From Variovorax paradoxus (GTDB lineage: Bacteria > Pseudomonadota > Gammaproteobacteria > Burkholderiales > Burkholderiaceae_C), in the NCBI RefSeq assembly GCF_000834655.1, contig NZ_JXQQ01000044.1, forward strand, positions 78,933 to 142,932: a DNA stretch of 64,000 nt, given 5' to 3'. A program made the translations under genes and the position numbers. Positions 43,702-52,662 of this stretch are shown piece by piece. The first letter of the stretch is position 1, and every line of letters starts with the position of its first letter. The notes under the pieces were generated by a model. It had not been told where the DNA came from and searched no databases. It worked only from the letters and a program-made list of their open reading frames with translations.

Positions 43702-44559
43702 ATGAGTGCTGACCTGTCCCCCGTCGATGCCACGCAGCGCGAGATCATCGCGGCGCTGCACGTGGCCCCCGTGTTCGATGCCGCCGCCGAGCTCGAGCGG
43801 CGCACCGACTTTCTCGCCGGCTACCTGAAGCAGACGGGACTGAAAACGCTGGTGCTCGGCATCAGCGGCGGCGTCGATTCGCTCACGGCCGGCTGCCTCG
43901 CGCAGCGTGCTGTCGAGAAGCTGCGTGCCGGCGGCTACGACGCCACCTTCATCGCGATGCGCCTGCCCTACGGCGTGCAGAAGGACGAAGCGGAAGCGCA
44001 ACGGTCGCTCACCGTGATGAAGCCCGACCGCACGATCACCGTGGACATCCGCCCCGCGGCCGACGGCATGCTCGCCGCGTTGAAGGCCGGCGACCTGAAG
44101 TTCCGCGATGCGGCGCACGAGGACTTCGTGCTGGGCAACATCAAGGCGCGCCAGCGCATGGTCGCGCAGTTCGCGGTGGCCGGCGCGCACGACGGCATCG
44201 TCATCGGCACCGACCACGCGGCCGAGGCGCTGATGGGCTTCTTCACCAAGTTCGGCGACGGCGCGGCCGACATCACGCCGCTCACCGGCCTGAACAAGCG
44301 CCGCGTGCGAGCCGTGGCGGCACTGCTCGGCGCGCCCGACGAACTGGTCTTCAAAGTGCCGACCGCCGACCTCGAATCGCTGGTGCCGGGCAAGCCCGAC
44401 GAAGACGCCTTCGGCGTCACCTACGAAGAGATCGACGACTTCCTCGAAGGCAAGCCGGTGACTGCCGAGGCGCGCGCGATCATCCTGTCGACGCACCGCA
44501 AGAGCGCGCACAAGCGCGCGCTGCCGGTCGAGCCGCCCCCCGCAAGCGCCGGGGGCTGA
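43702..44559 (+). CDS. nadE: Ammonia-dependent NAD+ synthetase
   Basis: NadE amidates nicotinic acid adenine dinucleotide to NAD+ using ATP. The 285-residue enzyme shows the P-loop SGGVDS (55-60), GTDHAAEAL (about 173-181) and TPLTGLNKRRVR. It lacks the glutaminase domain, so it uses free ammonia, as in E. coli and Bacillus NadE. It follows pldA by 27 nt on the same strand. Confidence 0.95.
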   Translation: MSADLSPVDATQREIIAALHVAPVFDAAAELERRTDFLAGYLKQTGLKTLVLGISGGVDSLTAGCLAQRAVEKLRAGGYDATFIAMRLPYGVQKDEAEAQRSLTVMKPDRTITVDIRPAADGMLAALKAGDLKFRDAAHEDFVLGNIKARQRMVAQFAVAGAHDGIVIGTDHAAEALMGFFTKFGDGAADITPLTGLNKRRVRAVAALLGAPDELVFKVPTADLESLVPGKPDEDAFGVTYEEIDDFLEGKPVTAEARAIILSTHRKSAHKRALPVEPPPASAGG

Positions 44560-44622
44560 CCCAACGACCGCGGCGCTGTCCGCTGTACCGACCAACGCGC
44601 TGCCCCCCATCGACGAGGTGCC

Positions 44623-46020
44623 ATGACCCCCACCATGAGACAGACCTTCGATGCGATGCGCGCAGCCAGCCTGCGCGCGCAGACGCCGCCGTGGAGCGAG
44701 CGCGCCGACCGCCTGCACCGCCTGCGCGCGCTGGTGACCGGCAACCGCATGGAGATCGCCGCCGCCATCAGCGCCGACTTCTTCAACCGGCCGTTCCAGG
44801 AAACCGAGCTGGCCGAGGTGTTCCCCGCGGTCGAGGGCATCGACCATGCGCTGGGCCATGGGAGGAAATGGATGCGGACGCAGCGCCGCTCCACCGGCCT
44901 CTGGTTCAAGCCCGCGTCGTCGCGGATCATGCCGCAGCCCCTGGGCGTGGTCGGCATCGTGGTTCCGTGGAACTACCCGCTGAACCTCGCGGTGGGCCCG
45001 ATGACCGCCGCGCTGGCCGCGGGCAACCGGGTGATGGTCAAGCAGTCGGAATTCACGCCGCGCTTTGCCGAGTTGTTCGCCACGCTCGTGCGCGCGAGCT
45101 TTGCGGAAGACGAGATTGCCATCGTCAACGGCGATGCCGAGGCGGCACGCGAATTCTCCAGCCTCCCGTTCGATCACCTGCTGTTCACCGGCTCGACCGC
45201 CGTCGGCCATCACGTGATGCGCGCCGCGAGCGAGAACCTCACGCCGGTGACGCTGGAGCTGGGCGGCAAGTCGCCCGCGATCATCGGGCCCGATGCCAAC
45301 TTCGAGAAGGCCGTCGAGCGCATCCTCGTGGGCAAGACGCTCAACGCGGGCCAGACCTGCATCGCACCCGACTACGTGCTCGTGCCCGAGGGCCAGCAGG
45401 CGCGCTTCGCCGCCAGCGCGCGGCGCATGTTCGCGGCGATGTACCCGGACATCGCCAGCAACAACGACTACACGAGCATCGTGAGCCCGCGCCATTTCTC
45501 GCGATTGCAGGAACTCGCGGCGCTCGCGCAGGCGCAGGGCGCATCGGCCCTTCCACTCTCGGACATGGCGCCCGATGCCGCGACGCGCCGCTTTCCGCCC
45601 GTGCTGCTGACCGGCGTGCAGGACGGCATGCGCGTGATGCAGGAGGAGATCTTCGGCCCGATCCTGCCGGTGATTCCGTACACGGCCATCGACGACGCCA
45701 TCGCCTACGTCAACGCGCACCCGCGTCCGCTCGCGCTCTACCTCTTCGAGAAGAACCGCGCGACCATCGACCGGGTGATGCAGGAGACGGTGGCCGGCGG
45801 CGTGTCGATCAACGACACCCTGCTGCACATCGCGCAGGACGACCTGCCCTTCGGCGGCGTCGGTGCGAGCGGCATGGGGGCCTACCACGGGGAGTACGGT
45901 TTTGCGACCTTCTCCAAGATGAAGCCGATCTTCCACCAGTCGGCCTTCAGCGGCGTGGGCCTCTTCAAGCCGCCCTACGGCAAGACCTTCGCGCGGATGC
46001 TGAAGCTGCTGGTGCGCTGA
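44623..46020 (+). CDS. calB: Coniferyl aldehyde dehydrogenase-type ALDH
   Basis: This 465-residue NAD(P)-dependent aldehyde dehydrogenase resembles coniferyl aldehyde dehydrogenases, which oxidise coniferaldehyde to ferulate, and the related class 3 ALDHs. Catalytic residues are visible: Cys246 in GQTCIAPD, Glu212 in ELGGKSP and the PWNYP motif at 115-119. The C-terminal extension (SGVGLFKPPYG) is typical of the class 3/CALDH group. No lignin-degradation genes are adjacent, so the exact aldehyde is uncertain. Confidence 0.85.
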   Translation: MTPTMRQTFDAMRAASLRAQTPPWSERADRLHRLRALVTGNRMEIAAAISADFFNRPFQETELAEVFPAVEGIDHALGHGRKWMRTQRRSTGLWFKPASSRIMPQPLGVVGIVVPWNYPLNLAVGPMTAALAAGNRVMVKQSEFTPRFAELFATLVRASFAEDEIAIVNGDAEAAREFSSLPFDHLLFTGSTAVGHHVMRAASENLTPVTLELGGKSPAIIGPDANFEKAVERILVGKTLNAGQTCIAPDYVLVPEGQQARFAASARRMFAAMYPDIASNNDYTSIVSPRHFSRLQELAALAQAQGASALPLSDMAPDAATRRFPPVLLTGVQDGMRVMQEEIFGPILPVIPYTAIDDAIAYVNAHPRPLALYLFEKNRATIDRVMQETVAGGVSINDTLLHIAQDDLPFGGVGASGMGAYHGEYGFATFSKMKPIFHQSAFSGVGLFKPPYGKTFARMLKLLVR

Positions 46021-46128
46021 GCGGGTTGCTCCCCGGCGTTTGTGCCCATTGGACATTCGTCCGATGGCGCCGCGGGCCCGCTGCGCCGACAGTACGGGTT
46101 CCGCTTCAACTCACTCATCAGGACTTCC

Positions 46129-46902
46129 ATGAAAACCGCTCAACGCTTCAAGCTCGCCGCCGCAGCCCTCGCCATCGGCCTCTCCTTCGCCACGGGCGCC
46201 ACCGCCGCCACCAGCGGCGACAAGCCCAGCGTGGTCATCGTCCATGGTGCGTTCGCCGACGGCTCCGACTGGGCCAAGGTGATCCCCCTGCTGCAGGCCA
46301 AGGGCGTGAACGTGGTCGCGGTGCAGAACCCGCTGACCTCGCTCGAAGACGACGTGGCCGCCGCCAAGCGCGCCATCGACGCGCAGCCCGGCAAGGTCGT
46401 GCTGGTGGGCCACTCGTGGGGCGGCTCGGTCATCACCGAGGCCGGCGGGAACGACAAGGTCTCGTCGCTCGTCTACATCGCGGCCTTCGCACCCGATGCG
46501 GGCCAGAACTCGGCCGAGCTCGGCAAGGACTACCCGACGGCGCCCGGCTTCGCGCACATCAAGGCCGACGCGAGCGGCTTCCTGTCGCTCACGAAGGAAG
46601 GCATGTCCAAGCACTTCGCGCAGGACCTCCCCGCCGCCGCCACGTCGGTGATGACCTCGACGCAGGGCCCGATCCAGGGCAAGTCCTTCGAGCAGAAGCT
46701 CACCGTGGCCGCATGGAAGACCAAGCCCTCCTGGTACCTGGTCGCGAACTCGGACCACATGATCCAGCCAGCCCTGCAACGCGACATGGCCAAGAAGATC
46801 GGCGCGACCGTCTCCTCGGTCAACAGCAGCCACGTGCCGCAGCAATCGCAGCCGGCCAAGGTGGCGCAGGTGATTCTGGACGCCGTGAACCAATCCAAGT
46901 AA
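46129..46902 (+). CDS. Secreted alpha/beta hydrolase
   Basis: The 257-residue protein has a signal peptide (1-26, ATA/AT) and a compact alpha/beta-hydrolase domain. The nucleophile elbow is GHSWGG (Ser96). VHGAF (38-42) forms the oxyanion loop, and a histidine in NSSHVPQ (near 240) is the likely base. It resembles small esterase-like proteins found widely in Burkholderiales and rhizobia. The substrate is unknown. A strong intrinsic terminator follows the stop. Confidence 0.86.
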   Translation: MKTAQRFKLAAAALAIGLSFATGATAATSGDKPSVVIVHGAFADGSDWAKVIPLLQAKGVNVVAVQNPLTSLEDDVAAAKRAIDAQPGKVVLVGHSWGGSVITEAGGNDKVSSLVYIAAFAPDAGQNSAELGKDYPTAPGFAHIKADASGFLSLTKEGMSKHFAQDLPAAATSVMTSTQGPIQGKSFEQKLTVAAWKTKPSWYLVANSDHMIQPALQRDMAKKIGATVSSVNSSHVPQQSQPAKVAQVILDAVNQSK

Positions 46903-46909
46903 GGTGCCC

Positions 46910-46946
46910 GGCGCGCCGGCCCAGGCCGGCGCGCCTTCTTCCTTTT
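46910..46946 (+). terminator. Intrinsic terminator after the alpha/beta hydrolase gene
   Basis: GGCGCGCCGG (46910-46919) and CCGGCGCGCC (46926-46935) form a perfect 10-bp stem, extendable by two inner C-G pairs. A T-rich tract (TTCTTCCTTTT) follows directly. It lies 8 nt after the hydrolase stop. Confidence 0.85.
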
Positions 46947-46964
46947 ACTTCTTCGATTGCTCCC

Positions 46965-48413
46965 GTGCAGCCTGCGCCCCATATCCCGGTCTTCGACGCC
47001 ATCAAGGCCCTTGCATTCGTCGGCGACCTGAGCATGGGGCAACCCATCGACCATTCGGCCCGCACCGCGTGGATCGCCTCGCAACTGGCCGCCGCCATCG
47101 GCCGCGACCAGGCGGTGCAAGGCCATGCGGCGTGCGCGTCGCTCCTGCGATGGTCGGGCTGCACCGCGAACGCGCCCGAGTTCTCCGACCTGATGGGCGA
47201 CGACGTCGGCGGACGCCGCGCGATGCTCTCGACCGCATCGGCGAGCGCAGCGGCCGAATTCGCCGGCTCCGTCGGCCCGATGGCTGAGATTCATTGCGAA
47301 GTGTCGGGCGACATCGCGCGCACGCTGGGCATGCCGCCCGAAGTCGAACGCACGCTGCGCCACATGTTCGAGACCTTCGACGGGCGCGGCAAGCCGCAAG
47401 GCCTGCGTGCCTCCCAGATTCCCGAAGAAGTCTTCGTCGTCTCGGTCGCCGGCGACCTGGAGATCTTCTCGCGCGTGCATGGCCTGAGCAACGCGCTGCG
47501 CTACATCGCCGAGCGGGCGGATGCGCGCTATCCGGCCTTCGTTGTCGACGCGGTGCAGCAGCATGCGGTCGACTGGCTGCATGCGCTGGAGCAAGGCGCA
47601 GCCGCCGACATGCAGCCGCCCTCCGATGCATTGCGCGAGACGACCGCATCGCTGGAACTGATCGCCGACGTGATCGACCTCAAGCTGCCATGGATGACCG
47701 GCTTCTCGCGCCGCGTGGCCGATGCGGCGTTCGCATGCGCCGCCGGCGTGGGGCTGGGCGATACCGAGCAGGGGCAGGTGCGGCGCGCGGCGCTCATCCA
47801 CGGCATCGGCCGCGCGTCGGTGCCGAACGCGGTGTGGGATTCGCCGGGCGTGCGCAGCGAAGCCGACAAGGAGCGCTTGCGGCTCGTGCCCTACTGGACG
47901 GACCGCGCGGCGCGCCGCATCGGCACGCTGCGCACCGAAGCCGAGATCGCCTCGTTCGTGGACGAGCGCCTTGACGGCTCGGGCTTTTTCCGCGGCATCA
48001 AGGGACCGGCCATCGACGTCGCGGGGCGCGTGCTGGCCGTCGCCGCGCACTGGGTTCTGCTGCGCACCAGCCGCCCGGGGCAGGCTGCGCTCGACGAAGC
48101 CGCTGCGATCGCCGCGCTGAAAAACGAAGCGAAAGTCGGGCGACTCGACGCTGCGGCCGTGGCCGTGCTGACGGGACATCCGCAGGCCGATGCTGCCCCC
48201 ACACCATCGAACGACGCAGCGGCCCTGCTTTCCAGCCGCGAGATCGAAGTGCTCGGGCGCATCAGCCTGGGCGACAGCAACAAGGAAGCGGCGCGTGTGC
48301 TGGGCATCAGTCCGAGCACGGTGCGTGCTCACCTGGAGAACATCTTTCGCAAGCTGGAATGCACGACGCGTGCTGCGGCCACTTTGAAGGCGCTGACGCT
48401 CGGGTTGCTCTGA
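46965..48413 (+). CDS. LuxR-type regulator with degenerate HD-GYP-like repeats
   Basis: The 482-residue protein has two HD-GYP-like regions (about 20-190 and 225-385) and a C-terminal LuxR helix-turn-helix (about 420-482, LSSREIEVLGRISLGDSNKEAA). HD-GYP domains normally hydrolyse c-di-GMP, but the metal motifs are altered. The usual HDxG is HGIG (279-282), and the usual HHE before DGSG is FVDERLDGSGF (331-341). The first repeat keeps only HMFETFDGRGKP (133-144). It is probably a ligand sensor, not an enzyme. The GTG start at 46965 lacks a clear ribosome site. Confidence 0.78.
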   Translation: MQPAPHIPVFDAIKALAFVGDLSMGQPIDHSARTAWIASQLAAAIGRDQAVQGHAACASLLRWSGCTANAPEFSDLMGDDVGGRRAMLSTASASAAAEFAGSVGPMAEIHCEVSGDIARTLGMPPEVERTLRHMFETFDGRGKPQGLRASQIPEEVFVVSVAGDLEIFSRVHGLSNALRYIAERADARYPAFVVDAVQQHAVDWLHALEQGAAADMQPPSDALRETTASLELIADVIDLKLPWMTGFSRRVADAAFACAAGVGLGDTEQGQVRRAALIHGIGRASVPNAVWDSPGVRSEADKERLRLVPYWTDRAARRIGTLRTEAEIASFVDERLDGSGFFRGIKGPAIDVAGRVLAVAAHWVLLRTSRPGQAALDEAAAIAALKNEAKVGRLDAAAVAVLTGHPQADAAPTPSNDAAALLSSREIEVLGRISLGDSNKEAARVLGISPSTVRAHLENIFRKLECTTRAAATLKALTLGLL

Positions 48414-48449
48414 TCGCGGGCGCATTCGGGGCGGGTGCACAGGCCACCG

Positions 48450-48515
48450 GGTACTCCCCTCCGCGAATGTTCCCCGGGCTTCGCCCTCTTCCTTGATTTC
48501 GCTGCGGGGAGCACC
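48450..48515 (+). repeat. Structured repeat, copy A
   Basis: A 41-nt core (48462-48502) is flanked by arms that pair at 12 of 15 positions (48450-48464 with 48501-48515). The core matches copy B, read on the opposite strand, at 35 of 41 positions with no gaps, while the flanking arms differ in sequence but keep pairing. Confidence 0.7.
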
Positions 48516-48589
48516 CGATGCCCTGCGCACCAGGGCACGCTGCTGGTGTGCGGCCGATCAACGACCGCCCTGGAAGCGCTCGCGCTGAT

Positions 48590-48659
48590 GGTGGGCTCTG
48601 TTTCGCGAAATCAAGGAGGAGACCGCAGGCCGGGGGACATTCGCGAAACAGAGCCCACC
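48590..48659 (-). repeat. Structured repeat, copy B (perfect 20-bp inverted arms)
   Basis: The arms 48590-48609 and 48640-48659 are exact reverse complements over 20 nt, separated by 30 nt. The core 48605-48645, read on the minus strand, matches copy A. It lies between the convergent LuxR and dipZ genes and might act as a bidirectional terminator, but no T-run is present. Confidence 0.75.
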
Positions 48660-48687
48660 GTCGGTGCGGGTGCCGCCCTGAACGGCT

Positions 48688-50502
48688 TCAACCGAACGTG
48701 AACGCGTAGGCCTGCGCTCCGCCATCGAGGAACTCGATCTCGAACAACCGCTCCTTCTCTCCCTTCGCCTGGCGGACCAGCTGGTAGAGCTTCTGCGCCT
48801 CGATGGTCCCGTAGCCTTGCGCGTCGGTGTCGGCGCCGTGGTCGGCGAGCGGGGGCTTGCCATCCACCAAGACGCGAAAACGCACCGGCTTGCCGTCGGC
48901 CATGGGGCCGAGCACCAGGTGCAGGTCGCGCGCCTGGAAGCGATAGGCGATGCGGCTGTTCGGCTGGTTCGACACGGCGCGCTCGGGCTCGACCGTCCAT
49001 TCGCCCGCAAGCGCCCACTGGTTCGTGCGCAGCGACGCAGGGCTCTGGTAGACGTGTGCGCGGCCGTTCACGAGGCCGCCGGGCGAGGCGAAGCCCTGGG
49101 CGCGCTCCGTGCCCACATAGGTCTCGCCCGACATCGCGAGCTCGTCGCCCGGTGCGGCCTGCGTGCCCTCGCCCTTCGGTGCGACCACACCGGCCGGCAG
49201 GTTGCGCTGCCCGGCTTCGGCGAGCAGCTGCTGGATGATCTGCTCGGCCTTGTCGTAGCGGTTCTCGCCGAACTGGTGATGACGGATGCGGCCCTGCGCA
49301 TCGATGAAATAGAACGCGGGCCACGCCTGGTTGTCGAAGCCGCGCCAGACCTTGAAGTCGTTGTCCAGCGCCACCGGGAAGTCGATGCCCAGGTCCTTCG
49401 TCGCCTTGCGCACATTGGCCGAGCGCTTCTCGAATGCGAACTCCGGCGAATGCACGCCCAGGACGACGAGCCCCGCATCCTTGTACTTCTCGGCCCAAGC
49501 ACGAACGTACGGCAGCGTGCGCAGGCAGTTGATGCACGAGTAGGTCCAGAAGTCGACCAGCACGACCTTGCCGCGCAGGGCCTCGGGGGTCAGCGGCGGC
49601 GAGTTGATCCATTCGGTCGCACCGGCGAGCGAGGGGAATTGGCCCTCGACGCCCAGCTTGCGCACGGGTGCCGGCTCCGGCAGCACGGCGGCCGTCTTGA
49701 CGAAGCCGGCGTCTTGCGGCTGCGCGGCCGATTCGGCCATCGGGCTGGATGGCGATGGCTGTTGCGGCTTGGGCATGTCGATCTTCTCCACGAGTGCTTC
49801 TTCGAGTGCCGAGGTGGTGCCCACCGAGAGCTGGCTGAGCACGCCGGTGTCCAGCCCCAGCGCAATGGCGCCCACGCCCACCAGCACGGCCACGCCCGCC
49901 ACGCGGCGCACCCACTCGCCCGTGTGCAGCGAACGCTTCATGACCGCGAACACGCGTCCGCCGAACAGCAGCGCCGCCGCCAACGAGGTGCATGCACCGG
50001 CCGCATAGGCCAGCAGCAGCACGGTGGTACCGACGCTCGCGCCGTTGAGCGCCGCGCCGGTGAGGATGAGCCCGAGGATCGGGCCCGCGCACGGCGCCCA
50101 CAGGAGGCCGGTACCGACGCCCAGCAGCAGCGGCGAGAACACCGACGCCTTGGCGCCTTGGCCGTCGGGCTGCGCTTCGGCCAAGCGGATGCCCAGCGCG
50201 ACCAGCGGCCGGCTCAGGCGGTCGGCCAGGCTGGGGAACAGCAGCGTCCCGCCGAACAGCGCGAGCATCGCGATCGCCGCATAGCGCCCGTACTCGTTGA
50301 CCGTGACCACCCAGCCGCCGCCCACTGCGGCCAGCGTGGCGATCGCGGCGAAGGCCACCGACATGCCCAGCAGCATCGGCAGGCCGTGCGAGCGGAACGG
50401 CCGATCGGCCCGTGCGAACACGAAGGGCAGCACCGGCAGGATGCAGGGGCTCAGGATGGTGAGCACCCCGCCCAGGTAGGCAATGAGAAGGAGCAACAGC
50501 AT
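48688..50502 (-). CDS. dipZ: DipZ: CcdA-thioredoxin fusion protein
   Basis: This 604-residue DipZ-type protein moves reducing power across the inner membrane. The N-terminal CcdA-like domain (1-220, about six helices) has SPC (Cys20) and APC (Cys138). A TlpA/DsbE-like thioredoxin domain follows (about 285-440) with WTYSCINC (Cys323, Cys326). The C-terminal domain (about 450-604) is the DipZ thioredoxin-like carbohydrate-binding module. It is the last gene of the same-strand series ohr, sensor kinase, dipZ. The thioredoxin domain is closely similar to the small secreted thioredoxin encoded at 58389-58982. Confidence 0.9.
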   Translation of the reverse strand: MLLLLLIAYLGGVLTILSPCILPVLPFVFARADRPFRSHGLPMLLGMSVAFAAIATLAAVGGGWVVTVNEYGRYAAIAMLALFGGTLLFPSLADRLSRPLVALGIRLAEAQPDGQGAKASVFSPLLLGVGTGLLWAPCAGPILGLILTGAALNGASVGTTVLLLAYAAGACTSLAAALLFGGRVFAVMKRSLHTGEWVRRVAGVAVLVGVGAIALGLDTGVLSQLSVGTTSALEEALVEKIDMPKPQQPSPSSPMAESAAQPQDAGFVKTAAVLPEPAPVRKLGVEGQFPSLAGATEWINSPPLTPEALRGKVVLVDFWTYSCINCLRTLPYVRAWAEKYKDAGLVVLGVHSPEFAFEKRSANVRKATKDLGIDFPVALDNDFKVWRGFDNQAWPAFYFIDAQGRIRHHQFGENRYDKAEQIIQQLLAEAGQRNLPAGVVAPKGEGTQAAPGDELAMSGETYVGTERAQGFASPGGLVNGRAHVYQSPASLRTNQWALAGEWTVEPERAVSNQPNSRIAYRFQARDLHLVLGPMADGKPVRFRVLVDGKPPLADHGADTDAQGYGTIEAQKLYQLVRQAKGEKERLFEIEFLDGGAQAYAFTFG

Positions 50503-50635
50503 GGTTCGGGTCTCGTCTGTGGTGGTCGATGTGCGCCGTCGGGGCGTGCGGGGCCTTCACGGTCTCGACACGCGAGCCGCGGGTTGCTTGAAACAGGTGG
50601 ACGGAAGCGGCGCCGCGGGTGCGCGGCTTGTGCCT

Positions 50636-51997
50636 CTAGGTGATTCGCGTGGGCATGGTCAGGCGTGCCTCCAGTCCGCCTTCGGGGCGGTTCTGCAGCT
50701 TGAGCTCGGCGCCCATCGCCATCGCCAGCTGGTGCGCGATGGCCAGGCCCAGGCCCGTGCCGCCGGTGCTGCGGTTGCGCGAGCTCTCGACGCGGTAGAA
50801 GGGCTTGAGCACCGCGTCCAGCTCGTCGGGCGGAATGCCGGGGCCGTTGTCGACCACGGCGATGGCCAGCTGCCCTTCGCCGGGTTGCACGCGCACCCGC
50901 ACATCGCTGCCGAAGATCAGCGCGTTGTCGATCAGGTTCATGACGATGCGGCGTATCGCGTTCGGGCGGCCCACGATCGGCACGCCCGCCCTGCCTTCGA
51001 GGTGCACCGTCTTGCCGGCGTCCTCGTAGTCGGCCTGCATGCTCTCGAGCAGCGCATCGGCGTCCATGCGCAGCGGCGGCTCGGTGGCGCCGTGCAGCGT
51101 GCGCGCATAGGTCACGCCTTCGCGCACCAGCGAATTCATCGCGTCCAGGTCCTGGCGGAACTTGGTGCGGTCGTGTTCGTCGTCCATCATCTCGGTGCGC
51201 AGCCGCATCCGCGTGATCGGCGTCTGCAGGTCGTGCGAGATGGCCGCGAGGATCTCCACGCGCTCGGACATGTAGCCGCCGATGCGCTGCTGCATCGCAT
51301 TGAAGGCGCGCGCGGCGTGCGCCACTTCGGTCGGCCCTTCTTCGGCGAGCTTCTGCGCCTGGAGGTCGGGCCCCAGGTCGTCGGCCGCGGCGGCCAGCTC
51401 GGCCAGCGGCCGCGTGACCAGCCGAACGGCGAACCAGGCGCAGACGGCCAGCACCAGCAGCTGGATGGCCAGCAGCCACATGACCCAGCGCGATACGGGC
51501 ATACCCACGCGGCGCGCATGCACGACCACCGAGGAGCCATCGGTCAGGCGCACCTGGATCTGCAGGCCCTCGGGCGGCTGCAGCACCTCGCCGACCTTGA
51601 CGACCTCGAAGGGGCGCATCGCCTCCACGATGGCGGTGGCGAACTGCTGCGACAGCAACGACCGGGGCGGCACGCCATCGGCCATGCCGCCCAGCACGAA
51701 ACGGTAGTTGCGCCGCTCCAGCTTCTCGAGCCATGCGGGCCGCTCGGCGGCGGGCAGGCGGTCCAGGATGGAGACCGAGCTCGCGATGTCGCGCTCGATG
51801 CCGGTCATCATCAGTTCGCGCATCGCCATGTCGCGCTCGTAGCGGATCGCGGCGAAGGTGAGCAGCTGCGCGATCGCCAGGCCCACCACGATGATCAGCG
51901 TCACCCGGGCGAACAGCGAGCGCGGCACCAGGCGGCGCAGGCTGCTGGCGGTGCCGACAGGGTTATTCACGGCGACGGGGCTGGCGGGTGTGGACAT
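50636..51997 (-). CDS. Two-component sensor histidine kinase
   Basis: The 453-residue membrane kinase has a TM helix (about 27-50), a periplasmic domain of about 120 residues, a second TM helix (about 170-192), a HAMP domain (193-245), a HisKA domain with AAISHDLQTP (His255) and an HATPase_c domain (NLIDNAL N-box, DNGPGIP, TGGTGLGL). It sits between ohr and dipZ, both thiol-redox genes. No response regulator is adjacent; the nearest is at 56444-57187. ATG at 51997 is the likeliest start; an in-frame ATG at 52075 would add 26 residues. Confidence 0.88.
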   Translation of the reverse strand: MSTPASPVAVNNPVGTASSLRRLVPRSLFARVTLIIVVGLAIAQLLTFAAIRYERDMAMRELMMTGIERDIASSVSILDRLPAAERPAWLEKLERRNYRFVLGGMADGVPPRSLLSQQFATAIVEAMRPFEVVKVGEVLQPPEGLQIQVRLTDGSSVVVHARRVGMPVSRWVMWLLAIQLLVLAVCAWFAVRLVTRPLAELAAAADDLGPDLQAQKLAEEGPTEVAHAARAFNAMQQRIGGYMSERVEILAAISHDLQTPITRMRLRTEMMDDEHDRTKFRQDLDAMNSLVREGVTYARTLHGATEPPLRMDADALLESMQADYEDAGKTVHLEGRAGVPIVGRPNAIRRIVMNLIDNALIFGSDVRVRVQPGEGQLAIAVVDNGPGIPPDELDAVLKPFYRVESSRNRSTGGTGLGLAIAHQLAMAMGAELKLQNRPEGGLEARLTMPTRIT

Positions 51998-52113
51998 GGC
52001 CCCGTTTATAGACCCCGGCCTGGCCGGAAAGCCCATCGCATGTATCGCAGTGTGTTCGGCAGCAAGCAGCGACATGGAACATTACCCGTGCAGGCCCGTC
52101 GTTCGTCGTCAGG

Positions 52114-52530
<417 letters not shown>

Positions 52531-52564
52531 GGTGTTTCCTTGGAGGGTTTGATTGGGAACGGAC

Positions 52565-52649
52565 CGGATTGTTGGGCCGCTCCCACCCTCTGGGCGCACC
52601 TTGCGTATGGCTTTGTATCTGCCGGAGAAACCCACACAGTACGTTTCAC
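52565..52649 (-). promoter_or_regulatory. ohr upstream region with the shared three-block motif
   Basis: On the minus strand, GTGAAACGTACTGTGTG (52633-52649), CATACGCAA (52601-52609) and AACAATCCG (52565-52573) occur in order upstream of ohr. The same three blocks occur with nearly identical spacing upstream of the thioredoxin gene. The first block ends about 100 nt from the start codon. Confidence 0.6.
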
Positions 52650-52662
52650 GGCCGGCCGGATT

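Noticed and set aside
42241..46056. Very long minus-strand ORF (over 1200 codons) opposite pldA, nadE and the aldehyde dehydrogenase gene
   Set aside because: It is a shadow of three well-supported plus-strand genes. Its translation is low-complexity Arg/His/Gly-rich sequence typical of antisense frames in GC-rich DNA.
48590..48659. Terminal inverted repeats of an insertion sequence
   Set aside because: Only 30 nt lie between the arms, with no transposase gene or target-site duplication evident. A REP-type element fits better.
51998..52075. Longer start for the sensor kinase (26 extra residues)
   Set aside because: The extension is polar and not kinase-like. The ATG at 51997 puts the first membrane helix at a usual distance from the N-terminus, though its ribosome site is weak.
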